NCBI GenBank assembly: GCA_016584305.1 | Contig: JACEEZ010025370.1 | Coordinates: 1 to 64,000, forward strand | Source: Chionoecetes opilio | Taxonomy: Eukaryota; Arthropoda; Malacostraca; Decapoda; Majidae | Direction of reading: 5' to 3' | Length of the DNA stretch: 64,000 nucleotides | Shown here: positions 12,313 through 22,974 of the stretch, in pieces | Layout: every line of letters starts with the position of its first letter | Position numbering within the stretch: the stretch's first letter is position 1 | Notes under the pieces: generated by a model | Database searches by the model: none | Told to the model about the DNA's origin: nothing | Seen by the model: only the letters and a program-made list of their open reading frames with translations | Translations under genes and position numbers: made by a program

Positions 12313-12503
12313 ATGTCCCAGACAAAAAGAACATATTATGCTTGTTTTGTGCTAATGTGCAAAAACACCACAATTAAAACTCCAGAGAATGTGTTCATAA
12401 CTATGCCTTAAGACAAGAAAAAGAGGAAACAGTGGTGGATGTCTGCAAGGCGTGATTTCTCGATGAAGGAAAATTCATACTATTGCTGTGAAGACCATTT
12501 TGA
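12313..12503 (+). pseudogene. THAP-type zinc finger fragment
   Basis: From ATG 12313 the frame reads CFVLMCKNTTIKTPENVF, a stop TAA at 12409-12411, then DKKKRKQWWMSARRDFSM and YYCCEDHFD. The C-x4-C, W and C-x2-H spacing is that of a THAP domain, a DNA-binding fold found in P-element and other transposases and in cellular factors. The single stop replaces what is normally a lysine codon. The frame ends at a possible donor (GAT|GTATTA, 12504). It could be a transposase N-terminus or a small host-like gene; the rest is not seen. Confidence 0.65.
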
Positions 12504-12859
12504 TGTATTATTAATGTATGTACTTATGCATGGATAAGTAACTTGCAAATGATATGTAGCTGTGGGACTTTAGCTGAGCTGTGATAAGTTGCGGGAGTAG
12601 TATGCAGTATGCAAGGCTTTTGAGGTAGGGGTGAGACAGGCTGGGTTTTTCATGTTAAGTATACAACACGCAGTGAGTTAGGTAAAATTTTAGAGTCCTT
12701 TCCCGCCCTTATTAGAGTGTTTTTTCTTCCAGACCTTCACAGATCCCTTCAGATACCTCTAAACTGTAATTATAAAGTGGGGGGGGGGAGATGCTCCCTT
12801 CACCCCCCTCCCCTCCTTAACGACCCCCCTGGATCCCTCAAAAATATAATATGTTTAAT

Positions 12860-13010
12860 ATTACTAATCTAACCTCACTATAACCTAACCTAACCTAACC
12901 TAATCTCACTAATAACCTCATAGCGAGACCCCCATAAAAAAATAATTACTAACCTAACCTACCCTTGTAAAATTATAGTTTTATTTTACTAACCTAACTA
13001 ACCTTACTAA
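12860..13010. repeat. Short interstitial telomere-like (CCTAA)n and degenerate units
   Basis: Four consecutive CCTAA units at about 12884-12903, with further scattered aacctaac/cctaacc motifs to 13010. TTAGG is the ancestral arthropod telomere repeat (established knowledge). The perfect block is too short to be a telomere. Confidence 0.6.
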
Positions 13011-13012
13011 CT

Positions 13013-13590
13013 TGCATTACCCCTACTACTGCAAGATGACCAGTAGTCCTCCTTCATGTGATGTAGTAGGTATTCACTGTGTTTGTGAATATGTAAGTTG
13101 TAGTTTATAAGGAAAAAGTGGATAGACAGAGATAAGTGGCCCGTGACACCAGACAAGTGATGACTTCTGGGATCGGCATTCCTTATAGGGAGCTTAAATG
13201 AACCTGCAATGACATGTACAGCTAGACAGATAGACGAACTCATAGAGGAACAGGTAGAAATGTATGGTTAGTAAAGGTTGTAGTGGTGAGTAGAGTGACG
13301 AAGGGTGTATGTTTTGCTTATGTGGGGAAAGAAAGCCATACATTTCTACCTGTTCCTCTATGAGTTCGTCTATCTGTCTAGCTGTACATGTCATTGCAGG
13401 TTCATTTAAGCTCCCTATAAGGAATGCCGATCCCAGAAGTCATCACTTGTCTGGTGTCACGGGCCACTTATCTCTGTCTATCCACTTTTTCCTTATAAAC
13501 TACAACTTACATATTCACAAACACAGTGAATACCTACTACATCACTTGAAGGAGGATTACTGGTCATCTTGCGGTAGTAGGGGTAATGCA
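13013..13590. repeat. Long hairpin: 255-bp inverted arms, 68-bp loop
   Basis: 13013-13267 and 13336-13590 are near-identical reverse complements (tgcattacccctactact against agtaggggtaatgca). Open frames at 13007-13243 minus and 13309-13611 plus are the same reading of the two arms. No TIR superfamily was recognised. It could be a fold-back transposon or a hairpin-RNA source. Confidence 0.9.
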
Positions 13591-13775
13591 ATTTGGTGTA
13601 TTAGTAGGTAGTACATATAGTAGCGGCCGCTTCACAGCTGTTTTGCTCTGTTGTCTGCGCTGTTGACGTCACAACATGGCGCCAGTCGTTTTAGAGCGTA
13701 TACATTTTCCTGTACTTAAATTGGCTGTATCATCAAAAATACTGTTCACATAGAAAAATCAACATCACTGCCCAA

Positions 13776-16023
13776 CTATATGAGGCTTGAAGATTTCAAA
13801 TCAATCTTTACCTCAAGTAGAGTAAACGGGTCCATTGTAGAAAATTTGTCTGAGTGTAACTCACATTGATCAGGTATGCTATGCAATCCATCAACTGAGG
13901 CAACTTTGGGGTTAAAACCTGGACATACTATTGAAATTGTGGTATTGTTCGGGAAATATAAATAATGCGAGTCCTGAACAGTTTCATGTCTGGCTGAGGG
14001 ATGTGAGATTTCCTTAAAATGGCAGCGTTCTAGTATGGAAACATTTTTCACTAATGAAGCTGCACAAGAGTCTACTAGGGCTTGTTGAAGTGTGAAGAAA
14101 CGAGCTGGACAAAAATATAGATCTAAATTCGTTCGCTTGCAATCTTGTAGGTCATCAATTGAGATTGAACTTTCTTTTAAACTATCAACTGAGAGAATAT
14201 GATTTAATAGATTCGTAAAGAATGTATCAACTTCCAAAACTGAAGTATTGAGTCTCATTGGAAATGGTATTATTTTGTAAATGTTGTATATTAATTCTGA
14301 AGAAAAGGGTATGTCAATTACTACTGATGTTCCATTTAGGTAAGAAGTTAATAGAGGTTAGTATAAAGTGATATAATTCTTGTCAAGGAAAGCTTTAAAA
14401 TTCCAATCATTTTTAGCTGTGTGTATTATTTTCATGAGCTGTGGGATTGGCAATAAAGTTGACCTGTCACCTAAATGCAATTCCAGCAACTTAAGATACA
14501 TTTGATCAAGGAGTAGGAAAGTGTCCAGTGACTCCTTAAGGGGGGTGGTTGTAAAATCGCGAATCCCATGTTAAATTGCTTATGTTCTTCTTGTAACTCC
14601 TCCTTTATTTATTGACCAATTTCTTTACATTCAAAAAGCATTTTAATCAGGAAGGATAGGAGATTAAGGTTTGCTGTCGTTTGTTTTTATACAATAGTAA
14701 AAAATATTTTTTAAAGTTTGATGAAAGAAAAAAGAAATTGACATAAATATTAATTTTGTCAAAAATCAAAATCAACTTCAACAATAGTTACTACAGCAAA
14801 ACTAATTCTTTTTTCATACTTTCATAAGCTGCAGTAGGAAATATTTGTGTAATAAGAAGTGCAAAGGAGGAGATAATTTTTTAAATGCAAAAACCAACGT
14901 TTTGAGAAATCAAGCGATGAAGTTGAAGCAGTTAGTGTACTTTACCTATTGCAGCTAGAGACTTAGCAGGAAGGGAACTTTGCTTTTACTAGGGACTTAT
15001 TTTAATATATTTCGCCATATTTCAAAGTAAAAACCAGTGTTCCACTGTGTAAAATCAATGAAATATTAATGCAAAAGACATCTGATGCAGATACATAGAT
15101 TTTTTTGTTGGATTTACGAAGAAAATATGATATATACTTACTCACGGAATAAATACGAGAAAATATTAGTGACTGCTAGAAATTTCCCGTTTTTCTCATG
15201 TAGTAGTGAGAGAGAAAGTTAAAGTTTCATGAGAGACTAAGAAAAAAAAATTTACCTCAAAAAAATACGGGGTATTTTACTTAGAATACATCTCTATTGC
15301 AGCGAATAATACCGCGGAAACTCATGACAGGACGCCTCATTGCATAAAGCAAAACACCTATTATAAATTTTTTATCAAATTTTTGCATATACCAAAAGAA
15401 GCAGCAAGAATGACAAAAATATAAGCAAAAAAAAAAAAAAAAAAAAATTTCAGGTCGACCCCCTACAACCTCCCCTTAAGGTCGGACCGACTTTCGCTTA
15501 ATTGTTCCACGTTATCTGTAATTTCAACAATTGTCTCTAGTACTTCATTTACATTGGCTTGAAGTGTGTCCAATTTCGGTAAAGACTGTTGCAAAGTATT
15601 CATTGTATTTCTCAAATCAGCATATAATCCTAAGTTTGTTATTGCTAGACCTGCAAGTCCACCAATAGCTGCGACTATAGCTATACCTCTTTTACTCCTA
15701 TGATTTTCTAGAAAGTTGTTTTCCAAACTAGTGACTTTGTTTTCAACATCTATTATCTTGTTCCATAATCTGACATCTTTGACTTTTAGTCTATCCTTTG
15801 CTACTTGTATTCCTTCCTTGATTACTGTCAGTGTGTCTCTAATATAGGTTACATTTTCCATTTTCAAGAGGATTCTCACAGATTGGTTTACAATTTTCAC
15901 ATCTCCTACCTTCCTCACTATAAGGCTCCGGGCCTCACAGGGTCCCAGGCCAGTGCTAGTGACGCTAACAGCATGCATGTCATCAATCTCATGGTTTTCT
16001 GTAAAAGGAGTTACAGTCAACAC
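13776..16023 (-). pseudogene. env: Errantivirus-like envelope gene, split by a TTAA element
   Basis: Minus-strand ORF from 16023 to 15480 and its continuation from 14535 to 13776. The first part has a dibasic furin-type site (RSKR) followed by a glycine/alanine-rich hydrophobic stretch and a long heptad-like helix, the arrangement of the F-type fusion proteins shared by errantiviruses and baculoviruses. The second part has the expected spaced cysteines and an N-glycosylation site (NTT). A 940-bp element sits between them at a TTAA. The carboxyl transmembrane anchor is not visible before the stop at about 13776, and a further stop occurs near 14354. It is an inactive genomic copy. Confidence 0.75.
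14536..15479. mobile_element. TTAA-flanked MITE inside env (944 bp)
   Basis: TTAA at 14536-14539 and 15476-15479 bound an AT-rich insert whose ends are imperfect inverted repeats (ggggggtggttgta against ggggaggttgta). The env reading frame lies in matching phase on the two sides once one TTAA is counted, so the insertion is precise. piggyBac and Kolobok elements duplicate TTAA. There is no ORF inside; a 22-bp A run lies at 15427-15447. Confidence 0.85.
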
Positions 16024-16181
16024 CTAATTCCAATAGCATTTCATTTACATATGCCTCAAATTACAATAGCTTCTCAATTTCTTCCTGTAATCACGGTTTT
16101 CATTTATGTCATTTATAATATGTATATTCCTACTATATGCGCTTGTGTTTGTTTCCTCTGTTGTATTTTCAAGTGATATTT

Positions 16182-16412
16182 CTACTGTACATCATTATTT
16201 GCTGTCTGTTTGTTTCTATTTTTAATGTCTGTTTGTTTCAACGTGTAGGACAGATGCTCAATTAGCTTTAATGTCGTTATCCTTTTCTTCAAAGCCTTCC
16301 GTGTAATGAGGGTGGCTGTGGTGCCTCTGTCTAAGAATATCTGGGTTTTCTGTCCGTCTACTATTTCGTCTATAAATTCTGCCGAAGGTTGCGCTGTTTC
16401 TCTATGTTCCAT
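16182..16412 (-). pseudogene. Retroviral-type aspartic protease fragment, displaced
   Basis: A 76-codon frame starting at 16412 has the protease signature order: FIDEIVDGQKTQIFLDRGTT then ATLITRKALKK. The active site normally reads D-S/T-G; here it is D-R-G, which should be inactive. In Ty3/gypsy and errantiviruses the protease precedes RT, yet this piece lies between the nested LINE and env, after pol. It may come from a second copy or a rearrangement. Confidence 0.6.
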
Positions 16413-16660
16413 GGATTTACTTTGTGTGACTGTGTGGGTACTTTCAGATTTATCTATTATCTCATTATCTATATCTCTTGATTTAACTTTTATCTATATT
16501 TGTCTCTTCTATTTCTTTCTTCCAGCACGAAAATGTTTGCGTCTGTATGGCGTTGCATGCCTGAGTTCTGTGATTTAATAATTCGTGATTCTCGTAGTAA
16601 GGTTCTATCGTTCCCAGTCAATTTCACGGTGACTTAATTATTGCATTTTATTTTCACATT

Positions 16661-18510
16661 TTTTTTTTTTTTTTTTTTTACATCACAAAGGACTGGCCAA
16701 GGGCACAACAAAAATGGGTAACACAAAGCCCGCTTAGTTGCCAGTCTCTGTAAAGAACACAGTAAGAGAATAAAATAAAAAAGAGGGGTGAGCCAATTTA
16801 GTTCGGGATGTGTCTTGTTACTCTTCTTTTGAAAAGATTTAAGTTATAGGAAAGTGGAAAAATAGGAACAGGAAGAGAGTTCCAGAGTTTACCAGTGAAA
16901 GGGATGAAAGACTACAGATACTGATTAACTCTTGCATTAAGAAGATGGACAGAAAAGGGATGAGAATGAGTAGAAAGTCTTGTGCAGCGAGGCCGCGGGA
17001 GGGGGGGAGGCATGCAGTTAGCAAGTTCAGAAGAGCGGTGAGCATGAAAATAACGGTAGAAGAGAGCAAGAGAAGCAACATTGCGGCGGTGATTTAAAGA
17101 TTGAAGACAGTCAGTCAGAGGAGAGGAGTTGATGAGACGAAAAGCTTTTGACTCGACCCTGTTTAGGAGAGCTGTATGAGTGGATCCTCCCCAAACATGT
17201 GAGACATACTTCATACATGGGCGGATAAGGCCCTTGTAGAGAGCAAGCAATTGGGAGGGAGAAAAAAATGGACGCAGGCGCCACAGGACACCTAACTTCT
17301 TAGAAGCTGTTTTAGCAAGAGATGAGATGTGAGATTTCCAGTTCAGATTTTTAGTAAAGGATAGTCCTAGAATGTTCATTGTAGAAAAAAGCGACAGTTG
17401 AGTGTCATTGAAGAAGAGGGGATAGTTATCTGGTAGGTTTTGTCGAGTAGATAGGTGAAGAAATTGGGTTTTTGAGGCATTGAACAAAACAAGGTTTGCT
17501 TTGCCCCAATCAGAAATTATAGAAAGATCAGAAGTTAGGCGCTCGGTGGCATCTCTCCGTGAATCACTTAGTTCCTGTTGAGTTGGACGTCTAATAAACG
17601 ACGTTGAAAAATGCAGGGTAGAATCATCAGCGTAGGAGTGGATAGGGCTTTGAGTTAGAATTAGAAGATCATTAATGAATAATAGAAAGGGAGTGGGTGA
17701 TAGGACAGAACCCTGGGGAACACCACTATTGATAGATTTAGGAGAAGAACAATGTCCGTCTACAGTAGCTGCAATAGAACGGTTTGAAAGGAAACTTAAG
17801 ATGAAGGTACAGAGAGAAGGATAGAAACCGAATGAGGGTAGTTTGGAAATTAAAGATTTGTGCCAGACTCTATCAAAAGCTTTTGATATGTCAAGGGCAA
17901 CATCAAAAGTTTCACCGAAACCCCTAAAGGAGGATGACCAAGATTCAGTTAGGAAAGCTAGAAGATCGCCAGTAGATCGCCCTTTACGGAAACCGTACTG
18001 ACGATCAGATAGAAGATTGTGAGCAGATAGATGCTTAAGAATCTTCTTATTAAGTATAGATTCAAAAACTTTAGGAAGGCAGGAAGTCAAAGCTATAGGA
18101 CGGTAGTTTGAAGGATTAGAACGGTCACCCTTCTTAGGAACAGGTTGGATGTGAGCAAACTTCCAGCAAGAAGGAAAGGTGGAAGTAGATAGACAAAGAC
18201 GGAAAAGTTTGACCAGGCAGGGTGCAAGCACAGAAGCACAGTTTTTGAGAACAATAGGAGGGACTCCGTCAGGACCGTAAGCCTTCCGAGGATCTAGGCC
18301 AGAAAGGACAAAGAAAACATCATTCCGAAGGATCTTAATGGCAGGCATAATATAGTCAGAGGGTGGAGGAGAAGGAGGAACAAGCCCTTCATCAACCAGA
18401 GCGGAATTTTTAGCAAAGGTTTGAGCGAAGAGTTCAGCTTTAGAAGTAGATGAGACAGCTGTGGAGCCATCTGGGTGAAACATAGGAGGGAAAGCAGTCC
18501 TTCGCTGCGT
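16661..18510 (-). mobile_element. Jockey-clade LINE, 5'-truncated, nested in the errantivirus-like element
   Basis: The minus-strand frame 18624-16912 (570 codons) is the least damaged jockey copy in the window. From about residue 43 it holds the linker (FHPDGSTAVSSTSKAELFAQ), RT motifs (DGVPP, PVPKKGDRSNPSNYRPI, QYGFRKGRSTGD, GVPQGSVLSP) and the catalytic YADDST at residues 331-336, then the thumb. The first ~40 residues of the open frame are probably not LINE. It ends in a short 3' UTR and a poly(A) tail, seen as T at 16661-16679. The endonuclease is missing, so it cannot move itself. Confidence 0.9.
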
Positions 18511-18639
18511 TGATCTGCTTTCCTGTACGTAAAAAATTCGAGTCGCGTCGGGCGGCGACGCGACCACGACACTTCTGTCGTGGGTATATTCACTAGTGTC
18601 ACTCCTAGCTTGTGGGCGGCTCATGCTATTTCGCGGTTT

Positions 18640-21060
18640 GTGCTTGTTTGTTCACTGGGGAACGTGTATCTACTGCTTTGCACTTCGGCAAATGTCGTGC
18701 AGTTTTCTACGTGTGAATATATGTCTTTTCTCATAACGGGCCAACATACTTTAGGTGTGCTTGCTTGTAAGTCTTTTCTTTTCTTGGGTGTGCGCTGTGT
18801 GCACTGTTATGGAGCATCTTTATACTTCTGGGACTAGTGTTTGAGGGATTACTAACTGTTCCACTATACCTCGTGTTACATCTTTGCTTGTTATTTCTGC
18901 GTTTCTGTATAGTAATCTATTGCATATTTCGAAATCGTTTATCTTGTATTTAGTGGGTAGTTTTGGTTCTTGACTATCTGTCGGGTTTGCTAGGTACGTC
19001 ACTACTTTGTTCCACATGTCATCCTTTTCAAGTTCTGTGCTGACTAGGTCTGTATCTAGTGTGATTAATTCTTCAATACTGCATATTGAGGTCATTACCT
19101 CTGTCTCTGGGCTTATGTTTCTGGAGAGTGCGTCTGCGGCTACGTTTTCCTTTCCTGGTAAGTATTCAAAACTGACTTCATAATTCTGTAACGTCGTGAA
19201 CCATCTGGCGAGTCTGCCTCTAAGGTTTTTGTGCTTGAACAGGTTCTGTATTGGTGTGTGGTCTGTCCACACTTATCTTGTACCCTAACAACATGTTTCT
19301 GAATTTTTCTAAACAGTATATTACTGCTAAAGTCTCGCGTTCTGTGATGCTGTAAATCTTTTCGGTAGTTGTACATAGTCTAGATGCATAAGCTATCGGT
19401 TGGACTGTTCCCTTTCTTTTCCTGCATTAATATTCCTCCTAGCCCTATATTTGAGGCGTCTGTGCATAAGATAAATTCCTTCGTGTAATCTGGGAAGATT
19501 AGTACTAGTGAACTGGTGAGTTTCATCTTTAGAGTTTCAAATACTTGCTCTTGGGCTGGTCCCCAAGTAAAAGTCTGATTCTTTTTCAATAGAGAGCTTA
19601 GTGGCTGTACTATGTCGGCATATCCCTTTATAAAGGTTCTGTAATAACCTGTTAAACCTAGGAAACTCTTACTTTCTCGACTGTGGTTGGCTCTGGGAAA
19701 TTTCTCACGGTGTCTATTTTGGACTGTACTGTTCTTAATCCATGTTTATCTATTTGGTGTCCTAGGTAAATAACTTTGTCTTGTAGGAAGGTACATTTCT
19801 CCATTTTCACTTTTAATCCGGCTGATGCTAGCCTAGAAAATACTAAGTCTGGTTTCTTAAAGTGTTCCTCTGCTGTCTTTGATACTATGAGTATGTCATC
19901 TAGGAATACACTGGCTGTGTTCCCTATTAACCCTTGCAAAACTGTGTTCATCAGTCTCATGTACATCAAAGGACTGTTTGATAATCCAAATGGCATTCGT
20001 TTAAACCTGTAGTGTCCAGTCGGAGTGGAAAAGGCTGTCATATCTTTGGATTCATCCTGCATTTATATCTGTCAGAATGCTGTCTTTATATCTATTGTGC
20101 TAAATAGTTTGTTTTCTGTTCCTAGACTGCGGAGAATATCTGAGATTACTGGTAATGGTAGACGATCTGGGATAGTGCGTTTGTTTAACTCCCTGTAGTC
20201 TAAGACTGGGCGTACTGAGCCGTCTGATTTTGGTACTAGTATGAGGAGAGGAAAGTTTCACTCACTATCACTTGGTTCAATCCCAACTTGTGTGAGCATT
20301 TCACTGATTAATTGATCTACTGTGGCGAGCTTGGAGTGCGGTAGTCTATATGCTGGTATATAAATGGGTTGTGTACCTGACTTTAATTTTATTTGATGTT
20401 TCAACACGTCTGTCTTGCCTAAGACGTCCCCCGGCAAAGCAATCACGTTCGTGTGCTTCGTTAGCAGTGTTAAGAGTTCTTGCTCTAAATCAGGTCGACT
20501 GGTAGGCTTAAGATGGTTTAGGTCACTCTAGGAGATCTCTCCCTAATTCTACATCTTTCTGGACTGAGCAGATGAATGGGTTTGGTGCATTTTCTGAATT
20601 CTGTTTTTCATTTACTATTTTAATCGGATGTTCGCATACGTGGAATAACCCTATCTGGGTTCCTGGTTTCAGAGTGACGGTTTTGTTCAGTGTACTCATC
20701 ACCAAAACTTCTAGCCTCCCATTTTCTTATTTATATACAGCGGAATCAAGCTGTGCCCCCCTTACTCTCATGGATTCCGGCAGTGCAATTACCTCTGCAT
20801 CATTCTTTAATCCTTTTAACTCCAGTGTCACCTTGTTAATAATAGACATGGAATGCAATAGCGTCAAATCTATCACATGTCCTGAAACAATTTTCATGGC
20901 TTCATCTGGACCTTCTATTTGTTCGTTTGGGGTTGTCTCATCGTATTCGCTACTGGATGCTACCTTTTCTTGTCTGGTATTAAACGCTGTGCTTGTCTCC
21001 GGTGCGACTCCACTACCCACCTGTCTCGGTGTAGTGTGTAGTCAGGGACCTGAAGGTTAA
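18640..21060 (-). pseudogene. pol: Errantivirus-like pol: RT, RNase H, start of integrase
   Basis: Minus-strand pieces in order: a linker (VTLKPGTQIGLFHVCEHPI, near 20680), RT N-terminus (20446-20258, QPIYIPAYRLPHSK), RT palm (20062-19658, YRFKRMPFGLSNSP and the catalytic FLDD at residues 53-56), RNase H (19589-19380, FILCTDASNIGLGGIL), the tether (19272-18820, WTDHTPIQNLF, VAADALSR), and after a frameshift the integrase HHCC zinc finger (about 18815-18680). At least five frameshifts or stops break it. The integrase catalytic core is not found; the nested LINE begins where it should continue. Confidence 0.85.
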
Positions 21061-21319
21061 GGGGTATTTCTGCCCTTTTCTTTGGCATATCAGTAGCCTT
21101 TGATCGCTCTGCCACGCTATTCTGAATGTTGGATTCACAATTTGTGTCTAGGAAAATCTGAGTTGGTGTTTGGTAAACTTTGTGGGCTTTCTGTGTGTTT
21201 GCTAACTGGTATTATCATTTTTGCTTCGTTTTCGAAATTGGTTATGCCTTTACTCTGGTGGGTCTCGTGTCTATATTGAGGGGTAATATTTTCTTTTCGT
21301 GCTTTAGTTTTCTAGGTTA

Positions 21320-21790
21320 CTTTCTTTTGTGCTCTCTTTGCTTGTTTTCTATCATGTTTTCTATCTGGTTTGTTTTCTATCTGCCTGTCTTCTATCATGT
21401 TTTCTATCTTGCTTGTTTTCTATTATGTTTTATATCATGTTTTCTATTTTGTCTGTTTTCTATCTGTTTTCTATCTTGTTTGTTTGCTATCTGCCAGTTT
21501 TCTATCATGTTTTCTATCTGGTTTGTTTTTTATATGCCTGTTTTCTATCATGTGTTCTATCTTGTGTTTTCTAACTTCTTGTTTTCTAACTTTTTGTTTA
21601 CTAACGTCTTGTTTTCTAATTTGTTTTCTAACTTTAGTTTTCTAATTTGTTGTTTTCTAATTTCTGGCTTTCTAACTTGTTTTCTAACTGGGTTTCTAAC
21701 TTTTTTGTTTTTTATGTTTGGTTTTCTATTGTATTTCTATTGCACTTTCCTTAATTTCATGTTTTCTAGTGTATAGTTTTCAGGTCCTGT
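21320..21790. repeat. TTTTCTA-rich tandem repeat
   Basis: Irregular copies of ctgttttctatcatgttttctat and shorter ttttctaactt units. It occupies the interval between gag-like and pol sequences where the protease would be expected. Plus-strand open frames here (FYHVFYLV repeats) come from the repeat. Confidence 0.85.
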
Positions 21791-21800
21791 TTTTTATCTG

Positions 21801-22352
21801 CTATTGTTGTTGTTGTTGTTGTATCCTACGACATTCGTGAGAGTTATGACTCCAGGAATTATGATATACGCAGTACCACTTGTAAATTACATACTGTTTG
21901 GTGCTCATTGATCTACAATATGACAGAGTATGTCCTGCTACTTTGCAATGGTAACAAAAATATTTAAGATTTGCGCGCTTGTAGTTATTATTTCCTTCAT
22001 ATTGACGCTTCACTGGATGTGGTGTAGGTATGTACTGCCTGGCTCTACCCTTGTTGGGATTAACCTTGTGGTTAAGGGCTTCCATTTTTAACCTTTCATT
22101 AGCACTTTCCTTGTTTACTATCATTGTAACTATCCAATTTATGAATTGATTAACATCAATGGTGTTTGATTCACCGGAGAACCTTGATATGTCTGTGACT
22201 AAGCTGATGATTTCGTTTCTTACTACACTTTCACTGTTTGCACTAGCCATTTTGGCGTTAAAGTGATCTAAATCGATTCTATGATAACGTTGAGTTACTA
22301 TAACAAACAATTTCCTAAACTGCGTCCTACGAACACGTGAGGTTGATGACAC
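21801..22352 (-). CDS. gag: Errantivirus-like gag C-terminus with zinc knuckles
   Basis: A 183-codon frame; a likelier start is the internal methionine at MASANSES. Near the end is a perfect C-x2-C-x4-H-x4-C knuckle (CYHCKVAGHTLSYC), followed by a C-x2-H-x4-H-x4-C variant (CVYHNSWSHNSHEC), a pair typical of arthropod Ty3/gypsy-type Gag. It ends in a run of glutamines coded by (TTG)n. It is in the same orientation as the pol and env pieces and so probably the same element. No LTR or primer-binding site could be assigned. Confidence 0.7.
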   Translation of the reverse strand: MSSTSRVRRTQFRKLFVIVTQRYHRIDLDHFNAKMASANSESVVRNEIISLVTDISRFSGESNTIDVNQFINWIVTMIVNKESANERLKMEALNHKVNPNKGRARQYIPTPHPVKRQYEGNNNYKRANLKYFCYHCKVAGHTLSYCRSMSTKQYVIYKWYCVYHNSWSHNSHECRRIQQQQQQ

Positions 22353-22974
22353 TTACAGAATAATTAACTTCATACCTTGTCTTAACGGCGAAAATTGTTG
22401 AGAGAGAGCAGCGGTTCCTATATCACACCGTTCACACCGGGGGACTGGTATAGGTTATTTCTTGAAGTTCCTCTCGTCTCAATCACAACACATTCATGCC
22501 ACTTTATATGTTGGTACAAGTTGTATTAGTTAGTATTAGTTAAGAGTCAACTACATAAAATAAAATAAATGTTTTAAAGGGATAACTTTTTATACTTCTC
22601 GATGTGTAGAGTTGAAGTCCCAGGGTGTTGATAAGCAAGGAATGTCCGCGTCAGCAGGGGGGAGATGCTCGAAAGAGTTACGGGTCCGTATGTATTACCC
22701 TAGGTGGCTTTTACCTCGTAGCGCCTCTACGGGTGATGCTCAAACCGTTTTCTCACTTGCTACGGGACCGCGAGGCTAAGGGTGGTCGGGACCACCCTTA
22801 ACTCCCTACGGGAGTGAAATTTGAAGCGAAAAGACATCAACAAACAATAAATTACAAGTTGTATCACTATATTTTATGTTTATTGTGTATTATAGAGCCA
22901 TTTCATGCTTGCCTGTTTGAAATGTGATTTGTTTATTGCATCATTGACTCTATATATATCATATTTAACATACA

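Noticed and set aside
13620..13740. Partner terminal inverted repeat for the THAP region (12175-12300)
   Set aside because: Shared words (gttgtgacgt, agcgcagac) exist but alignment is poor and no target duplication is seen.
22352..22500. LTR or primer-binding site of the errantivirus-like element
   Set aside because: No repeated LTR pair could be found on both sides of the element and no convincing tRNA-complementary 18-mer.
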